Shown here: positions 42,407 through 52,238 of the stretch, piece after piece
How the letters are laid out: each line of letters starts with the position of its first letter
How positions within the stretch are numbered: the first letter of the stretch is position 1
DNA from: Candidatus Finniella inopinata
Lineage (GTDB): Bacteria; Pseudomonadota; Alphaproteobacteria; Paracaedibacterales; CAIULA01
Reading direction: 5' to 3'
Length of the DNA: 60,107 nucleotides
NCBI RefSeq assembly: GCF_004210305.1
Contig: NZ_SCFB01000004.1
Span: forward strand, 313,554-373,660
Position numbers and translations under genes: made by a program
Notes under the pieces: generated by a model
The model's database searches: none
The model's input: only the letters and a program-made list of their open reading frames with translations
Told to the model about the DNA's origin: nothing

Positions 42407-44419
42407 ATGATGGGCTTTGGGACGTCACTATTTTGTTTTTATAGTGTTTTGGCGCTAACAACTTTTGCAACGGCGGAGCCTGACTATCAGCGCGTTATCA
42501 CTTTGCATAACCAAATTGTTACTGACCGGGCCAGCACAGGCCTGGAAGGGCTTAATAAACGAATCAATGAATTACTGGGTGGCAGCGGCAATGGAATCTC
42601 TGATACGCCGGCGACACCTGTACAAGCAGCCAATATGGTGCATGTCCTGATTCGCGAGGCTTTGGTTGCCAAATACACCGAAGAACAATTCGCAACAGAT
42701 GTTTTGAAAGTTTATAGAGAGGGGAAACTCAAGAACCCCAGTGCCCTAAATCATTTGAAATCGGTTTTGATTATTTATATTGCTGCACATTTAGATAAAG
42801 GACTTTCAGAAGACCAACGGATAAAACTAACCCATCAGAATTTGGATAAATATAAATTAGGGATACCCTTTTCAGAAGAACTGGTTAAAGGTGAACTAAA
42901 CCGAGTTGGTTTTTTCAGGCTATATAATTTCTTTGTGAAACACCCCGGCGCTGTAAAAGTGATGGATGTCCCTTTAAAACCTGATGAGGCGCTTGATTAT
43001 GACCGAATTAGCACTCCATCACCGCCATCTTCCTCCTCCAGCACGCCGACTGTCCTGTCACCTTCACCCAGTGCTAATGCCGTAACTACGGCATCTCCTT
43101 CATCAGATGCGCCTGATGCGCCTTCTTTAGATACTCCTACCGCCCCTCCTATAAGTCTTTCCCACTCTACTCTCCTTACTCCCCCCCCTAAAAACACCCC
43201 ATCTTCGCGTAGAGTAAGTGGAAATCTCGCCAACAAAGTTGCTGACCTTGAACAACATAGTTCATCACCTTCCAGTTCTTCATCTGATGATGATCTTAGT
43301 TATGTTCAGCCGTACCTAGAACACATACCTTCTAAACTTGATAAACTCAGAAAATTGGAAGCAGAAGTCCAATCAAACAAGTCCCAGCTGGAACAATTAA
43401 AACAAGAATCGGCTGCACTTAAAGGCAAAATGATTTCAGAACATATTGGACTTGACGCGAGCAGCCTCACCAGTGAGGCGAGCTCAATAACACATTTAAC
43501 AAAATATTTATCAGAATTGACAGTACCAGTTGACCCTGGTCCGCCCCTTCCGGAATTCGAAACACGAGAGGCCAAAATAGCAAAACTAGAAGGAGAGAAA
43601 ACGAATGGCCAGACTATCCTAGAGGCTGCAAAGACCGAGTTACAAAATCCCACTGTAACAGGAACAAAAAAATTCTTGAGGAACCAAGAGCTTGAGCAAA
43701 TCAAAAAAGAGAATGGAACTAAAATCATAGCTTTAGTCAAAGACATAAATGCCCTTAAAAACATCAATAGCGTGGAATACAAAGCCTTAGAAAAACAAAA
43801 AAAACAGTACGATTTAGAGTTGGAAAGCTATACAGAAAGAGTACTAAAATTTCAAGAAGACACAAAAAAGAAAAACACAAAACCGGATTTAATACGTTTA
43901 CTGAATATGTATAAGGCGCTGCTAGAAACTGAGGAAAAATACAAAACTTCAGATATCTCGTTTAAAACCGTAAAAAGGGATTTAAAGATTTGGGTGGATA
44001 AGAGCAAGGACGATCCACTACCCGCACAAGAGATTTACAAACAAGATTCCCGTTTTCAAGAAGCCGCACGCTTGGTTGATATGTGGAACAAGGAATCTGC
44101 AGTAGCAGCGAAAGTCAATCTGGATCTAAGCAGGATTACGGCCAATAGGTCGGGTGTGTCTGGATCAGCAAAACAGCCCGAGAGTGCAAAAAAGAATCTC
44201 AGCGGAGGAAATTCAAGTGGTCTAAGCGCATCAAATAGTGCGCCGGCAGCGCTTGCCGTTTCAAGAAATCTGTCGATACCAACAACACCCCCAGACATTA
44301 CAATTCCAACAAAAAAACTCTTCACGCCGCCTAAATTGAAGAACGGGACGGCCCCACCTCAACCACCCCCATCCAAATCTAAAAGGAAACCTGATTCAGA
44401 CGAAGAGGATGACGATTAA
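42407..44419 (+). CDS. Secreted coiled-coil protein with Ser/Pro-rich linker
   Basis: This is a 670-residue protein of no known family. It has a signal peptide (GTSLFCFYSVLALTTFATAE) and a first folded part (about 30-190). A Ser/Pro/Thr-rich low-complexity stretch follows (about 200-285, SPPSSSSSTPTVLSPSPS). Long coiled-coil segments come next (about 305-340 and 380-480, LRKLEAEVQSNKSQLEQLKQ). The C-terminal end is Pro-rich, with DSDEEDDD last. In a symbiont such a layout fits a secreted or surface-exposed protein acting on the host, but no function can be read. Start has an ATG pair after AGGCTGACAG. Confidence 0.6.
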   Translation: MMGFGTSLFCFYSVLALTTFATAEPDYQRVITLHNQIVTDRASTGLEGLNKRINELLGGSGNGISDTPATPVQAANMVHVLIREALVAKYTEEQFATDVLKVYREGKLKNPSALNHLKSVLIIYIAAHLDKGLSEDQRIKLTHQNLDKYKLGIPFSEELVKGELNRVGFFRLYNFFVKHPGAVKVMDVPLKPDEALDYDRISTPSPPSSSSSTPTVLSPSPSANAVTTASPSSDAPDAPSLDTPTAPPISLSHSTLLTPPPKNTPSSRRVSGNLANKVADLEQHSSSPSSSSSDDDLSYVQPYLEHIPSKLDKLRKLEAEVQSNKSQLEQLKQESAALKGKMISEHIGLDASSLTSEASSITHLTKYLSELTVPVDPGPPLPEFETREAKIAKLEGEKTNGQTILEAAKTELQNPTVTGTKKFLRNQELEQIKKENGTKIIALVKDINALKNINSVEYKALEKQKKQYDLELESYTERVLKFQEDTKKKNTKPDLIRLLNMYKALLETEEKYKTSDISFKTVKRDLKIWVDKSKDDPLPAQEIYKQDSRFQEAARLVDMWNKESAVAAKVNLDLSRITANRSGVSGSAKQPESAKKNLSGGNSSGLSASNSAPAALAVSRNLSIPTTPPDITIPTKKLFTPPKLKNGTAPPQPPPSKSKRKPDSDEEDDD

Positions 44420-44502
44420 GTCCTCTTAAACAATTGCGATTGCCACAACCCTCGCGTCATGGCACTCTAATGATCAAGGCCCTGTATTGATTGGAAAATC
44501 AC

Positions 44503-45678
44503 ATGAAATTACTCAAAATCAGTATTATCCTTCTTTTCGCCTTTCTGAACATCAACCTGCTTCATGCCGAAGAAAAGGCAGCTCAGGGGCCAGCCCTTTC
44601 ACCCCAAGACATCATCATAGGCAGTGCTGTTAGGGACAACGGACACCAAACAAAACAGGAGACTGAAGCCCAAGCCACGAATGCGATCGCCAGCGCCGAA
44701 GCCTTAAAACTGTTGGAAATTCTTGAAAACCCCGAAAAACGCCAAAAAGCCATCGACAGTTTGAAAAGAAAGGGAACTATCGCCTCTTCGCCTAAAGCAG
44801 AAGCCCCTGAAGATTGGTGGGAATCCGCCTATCACTGGGTTAAGCGTGATAACATCATATTTGCCCTGAAAGCCGCTTTGAAAATTCTGGTGATCCTTAT
44901 CATATACGTCATATTGCGACGGTTGGTGAATCAACTTATCACGTATTATACACAAAGAATCCCCCTGTTAAATCAGGATAAGCACAGTCAAAGCACCACG
45001 GTTGCCGTTATTAAAACCGCCGCACCCATTATTCGATCAACAGTTCATTGGGTCTTAATCATCCTGGCAGCATTGCTTATTTTAAGCGAACTGAACATCA
45101 ATATCATGCCCATTATCTACAGCTTCAGCGTAATCGGACTTGCCATCAGTATTGGTTCACAAACATTGGTCAAAGATTTAATCAACGGTGTCATGATGCT
45201 GTTCGAAGGTAACATGGCTGTTGGTGACGTTGTCACAATTGGGGCCTTTAAGGGCGAGGTAGAGTCCATATCGCTTCGGTGTGTTCATCTGCGCTACCCC
45301 ACGGGGGAATTGCAAACCATCCCCTTTTCAGAGGTGAATTATGTGATCAATCATTCGCGTGATTATGCGCTGGCGAACGTCGAATTTTGTGTTTCTTTTC
45401 AAGCCGATTTGAAACAGGTAGAAGACGCGTTGCAGGCCGCCTATGAAACCATTAAAGGCGATAAACAATATTCGGTCCTTATCAAAGGAGACATAAAAAA
45501 ACTGGGCGTCAGTCATATGGACAGTTGGAATGTGACCGTGCATGCGGCCGTTAGAATCACCCCCGACCCTTATAAAATTTTCTTGAATGAATTCTATCGA
45601 CTGTTGATTCCTGAATTACAAAAACGCCATATTCCGATGCCGATGATTCCTTTTGCGCCGGCGCTTGAAGGCTCTTAA
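44503..45678 (+). CDS. MscS-family mechanosensitive channel
   Basis: About 391 residues from ATG 44503. It has a signal peptide (MKLLKISIILLFAFLNINLL), a periplasmic part and three or more membrane segments (ILVILIIYVILRRL, WVLIILAALLILSEL, and IMPIIYSFSVIGLAISIG). Then comes the pore and beta domain with GSQTLVKDLINGVMMLFEGN, DVVTIGAFKGEVESISLR and TGELQTIPFSEV. It opens under membrane tension and protects against osmotic downshift. The family is clear; the long N-terminal part is like YbdG/KefA-type members. Confidence 0.9.
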   Translation: MKLLKISIILLFAFLNINLLHAEEKAAQGPALSPQDIIIGSAVRDNGHQTKQETEAQATNAIASAEALKLLEILENPEKRQKAIDSLKRKGTIASSPKAEAPEDWWESAYHWVKRDNIIFALKAALKILVILIIYVILRRLVNQLITYYTQRIPLLNQDKHSQSTTVAVIKTAAPIIRSTVHWVLIILAALLILSELNINIMPIIYSFSVIGLAISIGSQTLVKDLINGVMMLFEGNMAVGDVVTIGAFKGEVESISLRCVHLRYPTGELQTIPFSEVNYVINHSRDYALANVEFCVSFQADLKQVEDALQAAYETIKGDKQYSVLIKGDIKKLGVSHMDSWNVTVHAAVRITPDPYKIFLNEFYRLLIPELQKRHIPMPMIPFAPALEGS

Positions 45679-45811
45679 TTTAACGTCCATGAAAGTTTTT
45701 GAACCAGTTTTTTGATCCTCTTAATACACGGGAGTTTTTGGGCATACGTCAAGCAAGATGGGGCCCCTGCCCCGTCACCCCAGTCAACTTTACTAAGCCT
45801 TTGGTGAAGGA

Positions 45812-46066
45812 TTGTTGTCATGGATATTATTGAATCAAGCTTGGAAAATTCCCATTTTACGCGACCGACCCGGCCGCATCACAGGGCTCTTTTTTGTGGG
45901 CTATGGCCTGATCAGGTTTTTGGTTGAATATATACGTGAACCTGAAATTACCTATGCACTGACCGGATGCACCACAACCCAAGGGCAGCTTTTATCACTG
46001 CCCCTGGTGGTAATCGGTGCCTATTGGTTGCGCCGCCGCCCTAAGAATACCTACGTCACCGAATAA
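45812..46066 (+). pseudogene. lgt: Remnant of prolipoprotein diacylglyceryl transferase (lgt)
   Basis: The 84-residue frame matches only the C-terminal end of Lgt: RPGRITGLFFVGYGLIRFLV, then EYIREPE and QGQLLSLPLVVIGA are the usual last two membrane segments. The full enzyme is about 260-290 residues, so the rest is missing here. The upstream DNA (45679-45811) shows no Lgt-like frame. A second, shorter piece of the same region is found at 46991-47024. A complete lgt may be elsewhere in the genome. Confidence 0.7.
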
Positions 46067-46886
46067 GAACTTCGACATAAGGTTGGTTAATGGTGCTGAC
46101 TGATTTCAGGGCAACTGTAGCTCCTTCGCGGGTACCGGGAGTTGTACCGGCAGGACGCAATGCCACAGAACCACTGACGACGGGCGTTGTCTGGAACGAC
46201 CCAAGCCCCACAACACGTTGGAAACTTGTTTCAGCAGGTAGGGCATGTACCGTGTTACCGTCCGGATCAATGATGGTAAATCCCCCTTTATACCCCAATA
46301 TATAAGGGACACCTTTTTGAAGAAGTTGATAGGACAGCACCCAGGTAAACCTATAGGCGTTGTCAATAACGCCAGAATCCCAAGTAAAAGTAGGGCCTAC
46401 TACTTCGGCACGTTCATCTGGTTTATTTTTCCCCTCAGACTGAAAAAACTTATTGAGTTCATTTTGATATTTCAGGATCAACTGATCTGCTGCTCCCGTA
46501 CCCAAAATTCGTTGATACACCTCTCCATAACCATTACGCAACATCAGGATGTTATTTTCCAGGTGTCCCAAATCACCAGCCGTCAGCCAAGCGGGCTTTG
46601 TAGACGGTGCTGTGATCGCGGCAGGCGTTGTTGACACTAGCCGGGCCCCATGCGTTTTTCCCCCACCAAAAACATAGTTGTTCATGGGAAAAATCGTATG
46701 GGATTCGGACCCTCCGTCCCTATACTCCAGGCCAACGGTTATGGGTGAAGTCCCCACTGAATTTGCATTGATCACGCAAATAACAGTTTCATCAGAATCC
46801 TCAAAACTCCATAATTCTTGGGTCGAAGCTTGCGAACTAAAGATCGCTGAAAATAGTAATAACGAAGAAATATAACCTGAACGCAT
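46056..46886 (-). CDS. Secreted protein of unknown function
   Basis: This 276-residue protein has a signal peptide (MRSGYISSLLLFSAIFSSQA). It is beta-rich and has no recognised domain (words ITVGLEYRDGGSESHTIFPM, FGGGKTHGARLVST, VALRPAGTTPGTREGATVAL). It overlaps the lgt remnant end by 11 bp on the other strand and lies between two pieces related to lgt. Its reading frame is clean, so it is probably a real gene. Confidence 0.65.
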   Translation of the reverse strand: MRSGYISSLLLFSAIFSSQASTQELWSFEDSDETVICVINANSVGTSPITVGLEYRDGGSESHTIFPMNNYVFGGGKTHGARLVSTTPAAITAPSTKPAWLTAGDLGHLENNILMLRNGYGEVYQRILGTGAADQLILKYQNELNKFFQSEGKNKPDERAEVVGPTFTWDSGVIDNAYRFTWVLSYQLLQKGVPYILGYKGGFTIIDPDGNTVHALPAETSFQRVVGLGSFQTTPVVSGSVALRPAGTTPGTREGATVALKSVSTINQPYVEVLIR

Positions 46887-46990
46887 AAATAACCCCTATT
46901 TTTTCAAATCTATCAAAAATCTATAATTAATAATAAAATAAACAATCTTACTAAATAGTTAAATTTTTTGAAATTATGAATTCTAAAAAG

Positions 46991-47024
46991 CAGCTTTTGT
47001 CACTACCTCTGGTGATGACAGGTG
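46991..47024 (+). repeat. Short second copy of the lgt 3' segment
   Basis: The 34 bases starting CAGCTTTTGTCACTACC match 45986-46019 (CAGCTTTTATCACTGCC) in 27 of 34 positions. It is much too short to code. Part of a decayed duplicate around the secreted-protein gene. Confidence 0.5.
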
Positions 47025-47095
47025 TTAAGTTCCCCTTGCCTTACAAAAAAAGCTGTGACATCATCAGTCTACTTTTTTAAGAAAAATATTTTTAT

Positions 47096-47170
47096 GCCGC
47101 AGTGGCTCAGTGGTAGAGCACACCCTTGGTAAGGGTGAGGTCGAGGGTTCGATTCCCTCTTGCGGCACCA
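47096..47170 (+). tRNA. tRNA-Thr (anticodon GGT)
   Basis: Full cloverleaf: acceptor GCCGCAG/TTGCGGC, D-arm, anticodon stem CACCC/GGGTG with loop TTGGTAA, T-arm with GGTTCGATTCC, encoded CCA at 47168-47170. It lies 34 bp before glyA. Confidence 0.95.
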
Positions 47171-47204
47171 CATTCTTCCCCCCACACAAGTTGGAGTCTG
47201 CAGC

Positions 47205-48464
47205 ATGGTTCCCACCACCTTATCAAAAACTGATCCAGATATTTTCAATGCCATCCAAGATGAATTGAGGCGGCAGCAGAATCAAATTGAGCTGATAGCC
47301 TCTGAAAATATTGTCTCAGCGGCTGTGTTAGAGGCCCAAGGGTCAATCCTTACCAACAAATATGCCGAAGGATACCCAGGTCATCGTTATTATGGCGGGT
47401 GCGAACATGTAGACGTGGTTGAAAGGCTGGCCATCGAACGGGTCACCAAACTTTTTAATTGCCAATTTGCGAATGTCCAGCCCCATTCGGGCGCACAAGC
47501 GAACCAGGCCGTCATGCTGGCTTTGCTGAACCCCGGCGATACCATTATGGGAATGTCGCTTAGTGCCGGCGGCCATTTAAGCCATGGGGCCAGCGTTAAC
47601 CTGTCTGGGAAATGGTTCCAGGCCGTTAGTTACGAGGTTTCCCCCGAGACCCATACGCTTGATTATGATGCCATTGAAAACCTGGCCCAAACCCATAAAC
47701 CTCGCCTGATCATTGCGGGCGGTTCGGCTTACCCCCGTCAAATCGACTTTGCCCGCTTTCGCGCCATTGCTGATTCGGTGGGTGCGTATTTATTGGTGGA
47801 TATGGCCCACTTTTCCGGTTTGGTTGCAGGTGGCGCTTTGCCAAGCCCATTACCTTATGCCCACGTTGTCACCTCCACCACCCACAAAACCCTTCGCGGC
47901 CCCCGGGGTGGCATTATCCTTAGCAACGATGTGGCTTTGGGTAAGAAAATTAATTCAGCAGTATTCCCAGGTCTGCAGGGTGGACCTTTGATGCATGTGA
48001 TTGCGGCCAAGGCAGTGGCTTTCGGGGAAGCCCTACAACCCAGCTTTCAAGCCTATGCCAAGCAGATTATTGATAACGCCCAAAGCTTGGGTCAAACCCT
48101 TGTCGAACGTGGATTGAGTCTTGTGACCGGGGGGACCGATACGCACCTTATGTTGGTTGACCTTAGAAATTATGGCGTGAACGGCAAAGATGCCTGCGAA
48201 GCCTTGGAACACGCGAATATTACCTGCAATAAAAACGGCATTCCTTTTGACCCCCTGCCCCCCAGCACAACATCAGGCATTCGTTTAGGCACGCCGGCGA
48301 TTACCACCCGGGGTTTTAAGCAAGCCGAATGCATCCAAGTGGGCCATTTGATCAGCGATGTCTTAGAAGCCCTTCGCCAAAATAACACATCCGTTGCGAT
48401 AGAAAAGGCGAAACAACAGGTCTTTGACCTTTGCCAACGGTTTCCCATTTATCAGGATTTCTAA
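47205..48464 (+). CDS. glyA: Serine hydroxymethyltransferase
   Basis: About 419 residues, from the ATG at 47205 with GGAG eight bases ahead; longer frames reach into the tRNA and are not used. The PLP lysine is in [14 protein letters not shown], and [20 protein letters not shown] and [14 protein letters not shown] are also diagnostic. It converts serine and tetrahydrofolate to glycine and methylene-tetrahydrofolate. nrdR follows, a common alphaproteobacterial pair. Full length and motifs intact. Confidence 0.97.
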   Translation: MVPTTLSKTDPDIFNAIQDELRRQQNQIELIASENIVSAAVLEAQGSILTNKYAEGYPGHRYYGGCEHVDVVERLAIERVTKLFNCQFANVQPHSGAQANQAVMLALLNPGDTIMGMSLSAGGHLSHGASVNLSGKWFQAVSYEVSPETHTLDYDAIENLAQTHKPRLIIAGGSAYPRQIDFARFRAIADSVGAYLLVDMAHFSGLVAGGALPSPLPYAHVVTSTTHKTLRGPRGGIILSNDVALGKKINSAVFPGLQGGPLMHVIAAKAVAFGEALQPSFQAYAKQIIDNAQSLGQTLVERGLSLVTGGTDTHLMLVDLRNYGVNGKDACEALEHANITCNKNGIPFDPLPPSTTSGIRLGTPAITTRGFKQAECIQVGHLISDVLEALRQNNTSVAIEKAKQQVFDLCQRFPIYQDF

Positions 48465-48466
48465 TA

Positions 48467-48949
48467 ATGCGCTGTCCCTTTTGCAGTCATAACGATACAT
48501 CGGTCAAAGATTCCCGCACCACCGATGATCAGGCGTGCATCCGCCGGCGGCGCTTTTGTGGGGAATGTGGGTCGCGCTTTACCACGTTTGAACGCATTCA
48601 GTTGCGTGACCTGGTGGTTGCCAAAAAAAATGGAATTCGTGTTCCTTTTGATCGGGATAAATTGGCCCAGTCCATCACAAGTGCTGTTCACAAACGCAAT
48701 CTTGACCCAGAACGAGTTGAAAAGTTAATTTCTAGCCTTGTCAGACAACTTGAAACATCGGGCGATCAAGAGGTTTCCACCAAACTGATTGGCGAAATGG
48801 CAATGCAGGCTTTATTCCACCTTGATTCTGTAGCCTACGTTCGGTTTGCCAGCGTTTATCATGATTTCACTGATGTGAGCGACTTTATCGAATTTATCCA
48901 ACGATTGAAAACCGAACCTTCCGCCTCCTTCGGCTTTCCTGCTGACTAA
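48467..48949 (+). CDS. nrdR: Transcriptional repressor NrdR
   Basis: About 160 residues from ATG 48467, two bases after the glyA stop. The start MRCPFCSHNDTSVKDSRTTD is the zinc ribbon (CPFC, then CGECGSRFTTFER). The ATP-cone follows (VVAKKNGIRVPFDRDKLAQS). NrdR represses ribonucleotide reductase genes by sensing nucleotides. The pair with glyA fits Alphaproteobacteria. Confidence 0.95.
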   Translation: MRCPFCSHNDTSVKDSRTTDDQACIRRRRFCGECGSRFTTFERIQLRDLVVAKKNGIRVPFDRDKLAQSITSAVHKRNLDPERVEKLISSLVRQLETSGDQEVSTKLIGEMAMQALFHLDSVAYVRFASVYHDFTDVSDFIEFIQRLKTEPSASFGFPAD

Positions 48950-49114
48950 TTAATGCAAAATACGCATGGCCATCTTGCGTTTTATACTTAAATATCCACA
49001 ATCATCAAAAAATTTTTCCAATATTTTGTATTATTTTAAAATAAACCTTGTCAAATACTAAGAATTGTTTACATAATTTAATGCATTCACTTTTTTAATC
49101 GCAAGGAGCAGCGT

Positions 49115-49591
49115 ATGCGTAAATCGCAGGTCAGCCATTTTTATCTGATAGTAACGTTAGCAGTATCATTCTTATCAACCGGAAGCATGGCTTCTCAGGG
49201 TGAAGAAAAAGACGCCGAGAAGAAAAAAGAGGGTTTAACTTCCCTACTGAAACCTGCATTTTCACCTGCATCAGCGACACCAAAGCTCACAGAAGATTCC
49301 TCAAAGGATAAGACACAATACATTCCTGTAAAAACACCAGCTGAGGATTTGTTTTCGCTTACAGATGACACAGATATTGTAAAACTTGTGCTTAGTAAGC
49401 CACAGGCCTATCAAATTCACCTAATATCCTATCAACCTGCTGCAGCTGATATTTCACAAATTGAAAGCAGCATAGTGAAACGTGGCGATAGTTTTCATGG
49501 CTCCACAATGACTATAGATCTTCAGTTTTTGACTGGAGAGGTACGTCACTATCACATAAGCCCTTCTCGTTATGGATGGAGCTGCGGTTAG
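49115..49591 (+). CDS. Small secreted protein, unknown
   Basis: A 158-residue protein with a signal peptide (FYLIVTLAVSFLSTGSMASQ), a Lys/Glu-rich segment and a beta-rich second half (VLSKPQAYQIHLISYQPAAA). It ends RYGWSCG. AAGGAGC lies before the ATG. No family recognised. Confidence 0.65.
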   Translation: MRKSQVSHFYLIVTLAVSFLSTGSMASQGEEKDAEKKKEGLTSLLKPAFSPASATPKLTEDSSKDKTQYIPVKTPAEDLFSLTDDTDIVKLVLSKPQAYQIHLISYQPAAADISQIESSIVKRGDSFHGSTMTIDLQFLTGEVRHYHISPSRYGWSCG

Positions 49592-49744
49592 TCCCTTTTG
49601 ATTACGGGAAAAAATAGACTTTAACGAAACAATCCACGCCACCACCGGTCAGCGAATCTGTAAAACTTGTTTTTTTTACCGTTTTCGCTTACCTTAAATC
49701 CGCATAATCAAGTCAATCATATTTTAACAAGGAATAGTAAAGTC

Positions 49745-50167
49745 GTGACTCTTCAAAGAACATTATCCATCCTAAAACCAGATGTGACCCGTCGCCATTT
49801 AACAGGAAAGGTCAATGCAAAAATTGAAGAATCCGGCCTGCGTATTGTGGCTCAAAAACGTCTTCATCTATCGAAAGTGCAAGCACAACTGTTTTATGCC
49901 GTTCATGCCGAACGCGCTTTCTTTAATGACCTGTGCGATTTCATGTGCGCTGGACCAGTTGTTGTTCAGGTTCTAGAAGGTGAAAATGCAGTGGCCCACT
50001 ATCGTGAAGTCATGGGTGCCACCAATCCTGCTAATGCAGCTGAAGGCACAATCCGTCGCGATTTCGCTGAATCCATAGAAGCAAACTCAGTGCACGGTTC
50101 TGATTCTGCTGAAAATGCACAAATTGAAATTGCTTTCTTTTTCAGTCAACTTGAAATTGTTGGTTAA
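49745..50167 (+). CDS. ndk: Nucleoside diphosphate kinase
   Basis: About 140 residues from GTG 49745, preceded by AAGGAATAG; a longer frame from 49667 lacks support. The start [19 protein letters not shown] is typical. The active-site word is NSVHGSD, with the phosphohistidine, and the RRDFAES and MGATNP segments are intact. It balances nucleoside triphosphates. Its end overlaps the next gene if the ATG at 50115 is used there. Confidence 0.95.
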   Translation: MTLQRTLSILKPDVTRRHLTGKVNAKIEESGLRIVAQKRLHLSKVQAQLFYAVHAERAFFNDLCDFMCAGPVVVQVLEGENAVAHYREVMGATNPANAAEGTIRRDFAESIEANSVHGSDSAENAQIEIAFFFSQLEIVG

Positions 50168-50711
50168 TTTAAACTTACCAAACTTGATAACGGGTGTCCG
50201 CGTCGTTGCGGCACCTGTTGTTGTTTACGGAATCTATAATTCCCATCCTTACCTTGCCTTTTGGATTTTTTTCATCGCTGGCCTAACCGATTGGTTGGAT
50301 GGCTTCACAGCACGTTATTACAATCAAGAATCCATTCTTGGACAATTATTTGATCCACTGGCAGATAAGTTTTTAATCATCACCGTAACTATTGCCTTAA
50401 TGGTGTCTCACCGAATGCCTGTGTGGCTGTCCGTTGCGATTATTGGCCGCGATGTATTACTTTTAGCAGGATCGGGCTTAGTCTGGCTTTATCACCTGCC
50501 TATCAATCTTAAACCCCTGGTTATTGGAAAGGTAAGCACCTTCCTTCAAATTTTCCTTTGTTTGTTCTTATTAGGCTTGGAAATCTTGGTTGCTCCACCG
50601 GCCTTAGCAAAAAGCTTTTTAGCCGTTCTGTTTTACGCTACTCTTACAGCAACAACTTTTTCTGGATTAGCCTATGCCAAAGTCTTTTGCTGCAGCCTTA
50701 GAAAGCCCTAA
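50115..50711 (+). CDS. CDP-alcohol phosphatidyltransferase
   Basis: Up to 198 residues; the ATG at 50115 overlaps ndk by 53 bp, and TTG starts at 50157/50160 would avoid this. The CDP-OH-P motif D-x2-D-G-x2-A-R-x8-G-x3-D-x3-D is found as [20 protein letters not shown], followed by FDPLAD. Several membrane helices follow. The enzyme is PgsA-like or cardiolipin-synthase-like and makes phosphatidylglycerophosphate or cardiolipin precursors. It ends 38 bp inside the permease gene. Confidence 0.85.
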   Translation: MHKLKLLSFSVNLKLLVNLNLPNLITGVRVVAAPVVVYGIYNSHPYLAFWIFFIAGLTDWLDGFTARYYNQESILGQLFDPLADKFLIITVTIALMVSHRMPVWLSVAIIGRDVLLLAGSGLVWLYHLPINLKPLVIGKVSTFLQIFLCLFLLGLEILVAPPALAKSFLAVLFYATLTATTFSGLAYAKVFCCSLRKP

Positions 50712-51750
50712 TTTTTGGCGCATCCTTGTTGTGACAGTATTAGTGGGCTACGCCTTTACCGTATTCCTTAGCAGCATCAGCAGTATTCTATCACCCTTCA
50801 TCGCTGGCTTTATAGGGGCGTACATTTTTAGCGGTTTAGTCCAAAAGCTCGAAAATTATAAGATTCCAAGAGTAGTCGCCGCCCTGTTGATCATTGTTAC
50901 GTTACTTGTCGTCTTGATTGTTCTGGGAATGGTAGCTGTCCCTTTCCTACAAAAGGAACTCATTATTCTAAGCAAAAATTTACCAAGCCTAGCCAGCCGA
51001 GCTTATGAGATTCTGGAACGGGTTTTCCATTCATTGAATTCTGCCAAAATTGGGGATCTAGACCTAAGAAGCCTTAATCTGGAACTGAATCAATCCATCA
51101 GCTTTCTGGCCCAATGGGTTATTCATTTTGCCGTTAATATTATCGGCAATGGGACAGCCTTTGCGAACATTGTAACATTCATCCTTTTGAGCCCTTTGGT
51201 CATGTTTTACTTTTTAAAAGACTGGCCTCGTTTTATTGCATCCCTTAACCAACTGTTGCCTGAATCCAGCGCTGAGTCTGCTCGAACGGTTGTTGTAAAA
51301 ATTCACAAGACACTCGCCTCCTATGGGCATGGGCAAGTCATTTTATGTGCTATTTTGATGGTCTTATATTCCATAGGGTTATCGTTGGTTGGACTCAGGC
51401 AAGCTATTTTTATCGGGATGCTGACAGGTTGCCTGGCTTTTATTCCCTATGTCGGTATGTTGGTCGGACTTTTGGCCAGTTTAGCTGTTGCCTTTGAACA
51501 GTTCCAAGACTGGTCATCTATCCTTATGGTTGGTGGAATTTATGCAACCATTCATCTGATAGAAAGCAATTTTTTGACCCCTTACCTTATTGGTGACCGG
51601 GTTGGTCTGCACCCGATTTGGATTTTGTTCGCCCTGCTGGCGGGTGGTCTATGGTTTGGGTTTGTGGGCATTTTGCTGGCCATACCTGTAGCAGCAGCGG
51701 TGGGGGTTTTGGTCCGATCTATTTTCACCCCCTCTACCCCAAAATCTTAG
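50674..51750 (+). CDS. AI-2E/PerM-type membrane permease
   Basis: This 358-residue protein has about eight membrane helices. The words GQVILCAILMVLYSIGLSLV and GMLTGCLAFIPYVGMLVGLL and the end SNFLTPYLIGDRVGLHPIWI mark the AI-2E transporter (PerM) family. The upstream part contains two helices and a soluble loop. It overlaps the phosphatidyltransferase by 38 bp. In many Alphaproteobacteria this gene is next to hdaA; here the following gene is an unrelated ATPase on the other strand. Confidence 0.88.
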   Translation: MPKSFAAALESPNFWRILVVTVLVGYAFTVFLSSISSILSPFIAGFIGAYIFSGLVQKLENYKIPRVVAALLIIVTLLVVLIVLGMVAVPFLQKELIILSKNLPSLASRAYEILERVFHSLNSAKIGDLDLRSLNLELNQSISFLAQWVIHFAVNIIGNGTAFANIVTFILLSPLVMFYFLKDWPRFIASLNQLLPESSAESARTVVVKIHKTLASYGHGQVILCAILMVLYSIGLSLVGLRQAIFIGMLTGCLAFIPYVGMLVGLLASLAVAFEQFQDWSSILMVGGIYATIHLIESNFLTPYLIGDRVGLHPIWILFALLAGGLWFGFVGILLAIPVAAAVGVLVRSIFTPSTPKS

Positions 51751-51931
51751 AGTTGATTAGGGTTAGCATAGGCAATGATTGCGTCAATTGCCGGCTCGTA
51801 GAATTTATCACGGCCATCTCGTTGAATAGAAATAAGCTTCTTTTCTACTAAACTTGTCATAACACGACCCACATATTGAGAACTTTTCCCCATTTCCTTT
51901 GCCATCTGTGATGCGGTCATAGAAGAATTAG
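51747..51931 (-). pseudogene. C-terminal winged helix of the split ATPase
   Basis: The last 60 residues of the protein starting at 55858: SSMTASQMAKEMGKSSQYVG and RVMTSLVEKKLISIQRDGRD form a winged helix-turn-helix of the MarR/Orc type. It is cut from the ATPase part by an IS21-family element with a 7-bp duplication. The IS end supplies an ATG in frame, so a free winged-helix peptide of 78 residues could still be made. It is convergent with the permease gene, with the stops overlapping. Confidence 0.8.
51925..51931. repeat. 7-bp target duplication (GAATTAG), left copy
   Basis: The same seven bases follow the other end of the IS at 54783-54789. Removal of the IS and one copy restores the frame HLVANSSMTASQ. 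Confidence 0.85.
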
Positions 51932-52130
51932 TGCGTATTCCGGCGAAAATCGAATAGTGATTCCGGTCTAAACCGAACGGCAATTCCGGCTCAATTCGAA
52001 TGGTGATTCTGGTCTAATCCGAACGGCAATTCCGGTTCAAATCGAACAGTGATTCCGGCTCAAATCGAACAGTGATTCCGGTTCAAATCAAACAGTGATT
52101 CTGGTTTAAATCGAATAACGATTCCAAGAC
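51932..52130. repeat. Terminal repeat array of IS copy 2, istA side
   Basis: About eight half-units of the type TCGAACAGTGATTCCGG or CCGAACGGCAATTCCGG. Two of these half-units (46 bp) are absent at the same end of copy 1. Probably IstA binding sites. Confidence 0.75.
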
Positions 52131-52238
52131 GAAGCGATGGCCTTTGACCTCCTGTATCAAGGAGACCTTTGGTTATAAAACGCGTTTTATGAACGCTGTA
52201 TCCTTTTTTTGTTCAACAAAACATGAAAGGAACAGCCC

